Source of the DNA: an uncultured Bacteriovorax sp.
GTDB lineage: Bacteria > Bdellovibrionota > Bacteriovoracia > Bacteriovoracales > Bacteriovoracaceae
Assembly: GCA_943914745.1 (NCBI GenBank)
Contig: CALUDF010000198.1
Span: 1-6,240, forward strand
Direction of reading: 5' to 3'
Length of the DNA stretch: 6,240 nucleotides
Shown one piece after another: positions 5,703 to 6,240 of the stretch (the first letter of the stretch is position 1; every line of letters starts with the position of its first letter). Under the pieces are notes generated by a model, which was not told the origin of the DNA, did not search any database, and worked only from the letters and a program-made list of their open reading frames with translations. Both the position numbers and the translations under genes were made by a program.

Positions 5703-6240
5703 TTAAAGAGTGATACCAAAAACTTCTGGAAGGAATTTTTGCTCTAGGTTCTGAGCAGAAGTTCCGATTTTAGCAGCAACTTTAGAAAGAACTTCTTCTT
5801 TAGCTGCAGAGTTTTCTGTCGCTTTTTGTAGTTCTTCTAAGCTAACACCTGTAAGAGACTTTAGGTCTCCAAGAAGAGCTGTTTGGTCTTCTTGAGTAAG
5901 TTCACCGTTAGCACGTGAGAGCATTTTCTCGATCTTTGATCCAAGAGTGATCATTGACATAGATGTCTCGATGCTTACGTTGTAAACAAGAGAAACTTTC
6001 GCAGCTTTGTCGAAGAATTTCTTTTGCTCTTGCTCTTTTGCAAGAAGAGAAACGTCTGTTGAAGTCGCTTCATCTTCATATAGGTATCCAGACTGTCTTC
6101 CTTCGAAGTATCCAGATGAAAGTCTGTCTACTACCTCATAATCATTTCCGTAGTAGTCGCCATTGAGGTCACCAGCAATGATATCGCTTCTTTCAATTGA
6201 TCTGAATTCAGAAGCAACTGCTCTGTTGTTAGCATAGTAA
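5703..6240 (-). CDS. Tandem lipoprotein paralogue C (5' end cut by window)
   Basis: Only the last 178 residues are inside the window; the frame remains open to the right edge, so the start, lipobox and tether cannot be seen. A Met at 5960 could look like a start but lies inside the conserved domain and has the paralogous sequence continuing upstream of it. The visible part begins within the Tyr block (YYANNRAVASEF), keeps the EF-hand-like loop DLNGDYYGNDYE, and runs colinearly with copy A to the terminal LPEVFGITL. Identity to copy A is about 80% by eye, much closer than to B. Codons are rather uniform (GCT, TCT, GTT, CTT, ATC, GAA), resembling those favoured in highly expressed genes. It is the first of the visible copies in transcription order and ends at a strong terminator. 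A lipoprotein N-terminus is inferred from A and B. Confidence 0.92.
   Translation of the reverse strand, partial: YYANNRAVASEFRSIERSDIIAGDLNGDYYGNDYEVVDRLSSGYFEGRQSGYLYEDEATSTDVSLLAKEQEQKKFFDKAAKVSLVYNVSIETSMSMITLGSKIEKMLSRANGELTQEDQTALLGDLKSLTGVSLEELQKATENSAAKEEVLSKVAAKIGTSAQNLEQKFLPEVFGITL

Larger units (their letters stand above)
3555..6240 (-). repeat. Tandem array of three paralogous lipoprotein genes
   Basis: Copies A, B and C are head-to-tail on one strand and share domain order, Tyr block, C-terminal helical part and the terminal LPE-x-x-GI-x-L motif. A and C share long identical nucleotide runs, for example around 3862-3893 and 6012-6042. Each unit carries its own terminator. The array probably arose by tandem gene duplication and may continue past the right edge. 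Confidence 0.9.

Noticed and set aside
5624..5719. Extension of copy B up to 5719
   Set aside because: The extra residues are the translated terminator of copy C and the end of that gene; the ATG at 5623 gives the same MKS-type lipoprotein signal as copy A.
5703..5960. Short 85-residue gene starting at an internal Met
   Set aside because: The frame stays open to the window edge and aligns with the full domain of copy A upstream of that Met, so this is the end of copy C.
5963..6166. Plus-strand open frame opposite copy C
   Set aside because: It mirrors a strongly conserved domain on the other strand and has no independent support.
1..6240. CRISPR array, tRNA, rRNA, insertion sequence or attachment site
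   Set aside because: No regularly spaced repeats, cloverleaf-like segments, transposase motifs or terminal inverted repeats were seen.

Overview
The window is a one-directional stretch of bacterial DNA. All five genes are on the minus strand, so transcription runs from the right end to the left. Every product whose N-terminus is visible carries an export signal: two lipoprotein signals and two ordinary signal peptides. No housekeeping marker, RNA gene, mobile element or CRISPR array is present. Moderate AT-richness, a dense run of exported hypothetical proteins, Gly-rich lipoprotein linkers and strong intrinsic terminators would fit a Bacteriovorax/Peredibacter-type predatory bacterium (Bdellovibrionota). 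That placement is an inference from style, not from a marker gene.

Right part (3555 to 6240 and beyond): three tandem paralogues of a family I do not recognise. In transcription order they are copy C (cut by the window edge), copy B (4748-5623) and copy A (3555-4505). A and B are lipoproteins with a lipobox ending at Cys19, a Gly/Pro/Ser/Thr-rich tether of different length, then a conserved domain that starts at YGQY and ends at the stop with an LPE-x-x-GI-x-L motif. By eye A and C are about 80% identical over the shared 178 residues, and B is clearly more diverged. Each copy is followed by its own rho-independent terminator (5653-5678, 4689-4714, 3486-3517).

Middle (2202-3398): a secreted protein of 398 residues. 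Its N-terminal half has the strand order and the His/Cys positions of a caspase-like (clan CD, DUF4347/CHAT-type) fold, with His126 and Cys167 as candidate catalytic residues. Its C-terminal half has ten cysteines, suggesting disulfides.

Left part (1-2069): the first 689 residues of a large exported protein with no recognised domain; its C-terminus is outside the window. It is separated from the caspase-like gene by 132 bp that contain a perfect 10-bp-arm palindrome lacking a T-tract.

The short intergenic gaps (132, 156, 242 and 79 bp) hold the terminators, palindromes, G-run ribosome binding sites and one weak promoter candidate. No stretch over 300 bp lacks a gene. The most attractive hypothesis is an envelope-surface locus, with duplicated tethered lipoproteins beside a secreted caspase-like protein. 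Nothing in the sequence proves that these genes work together.
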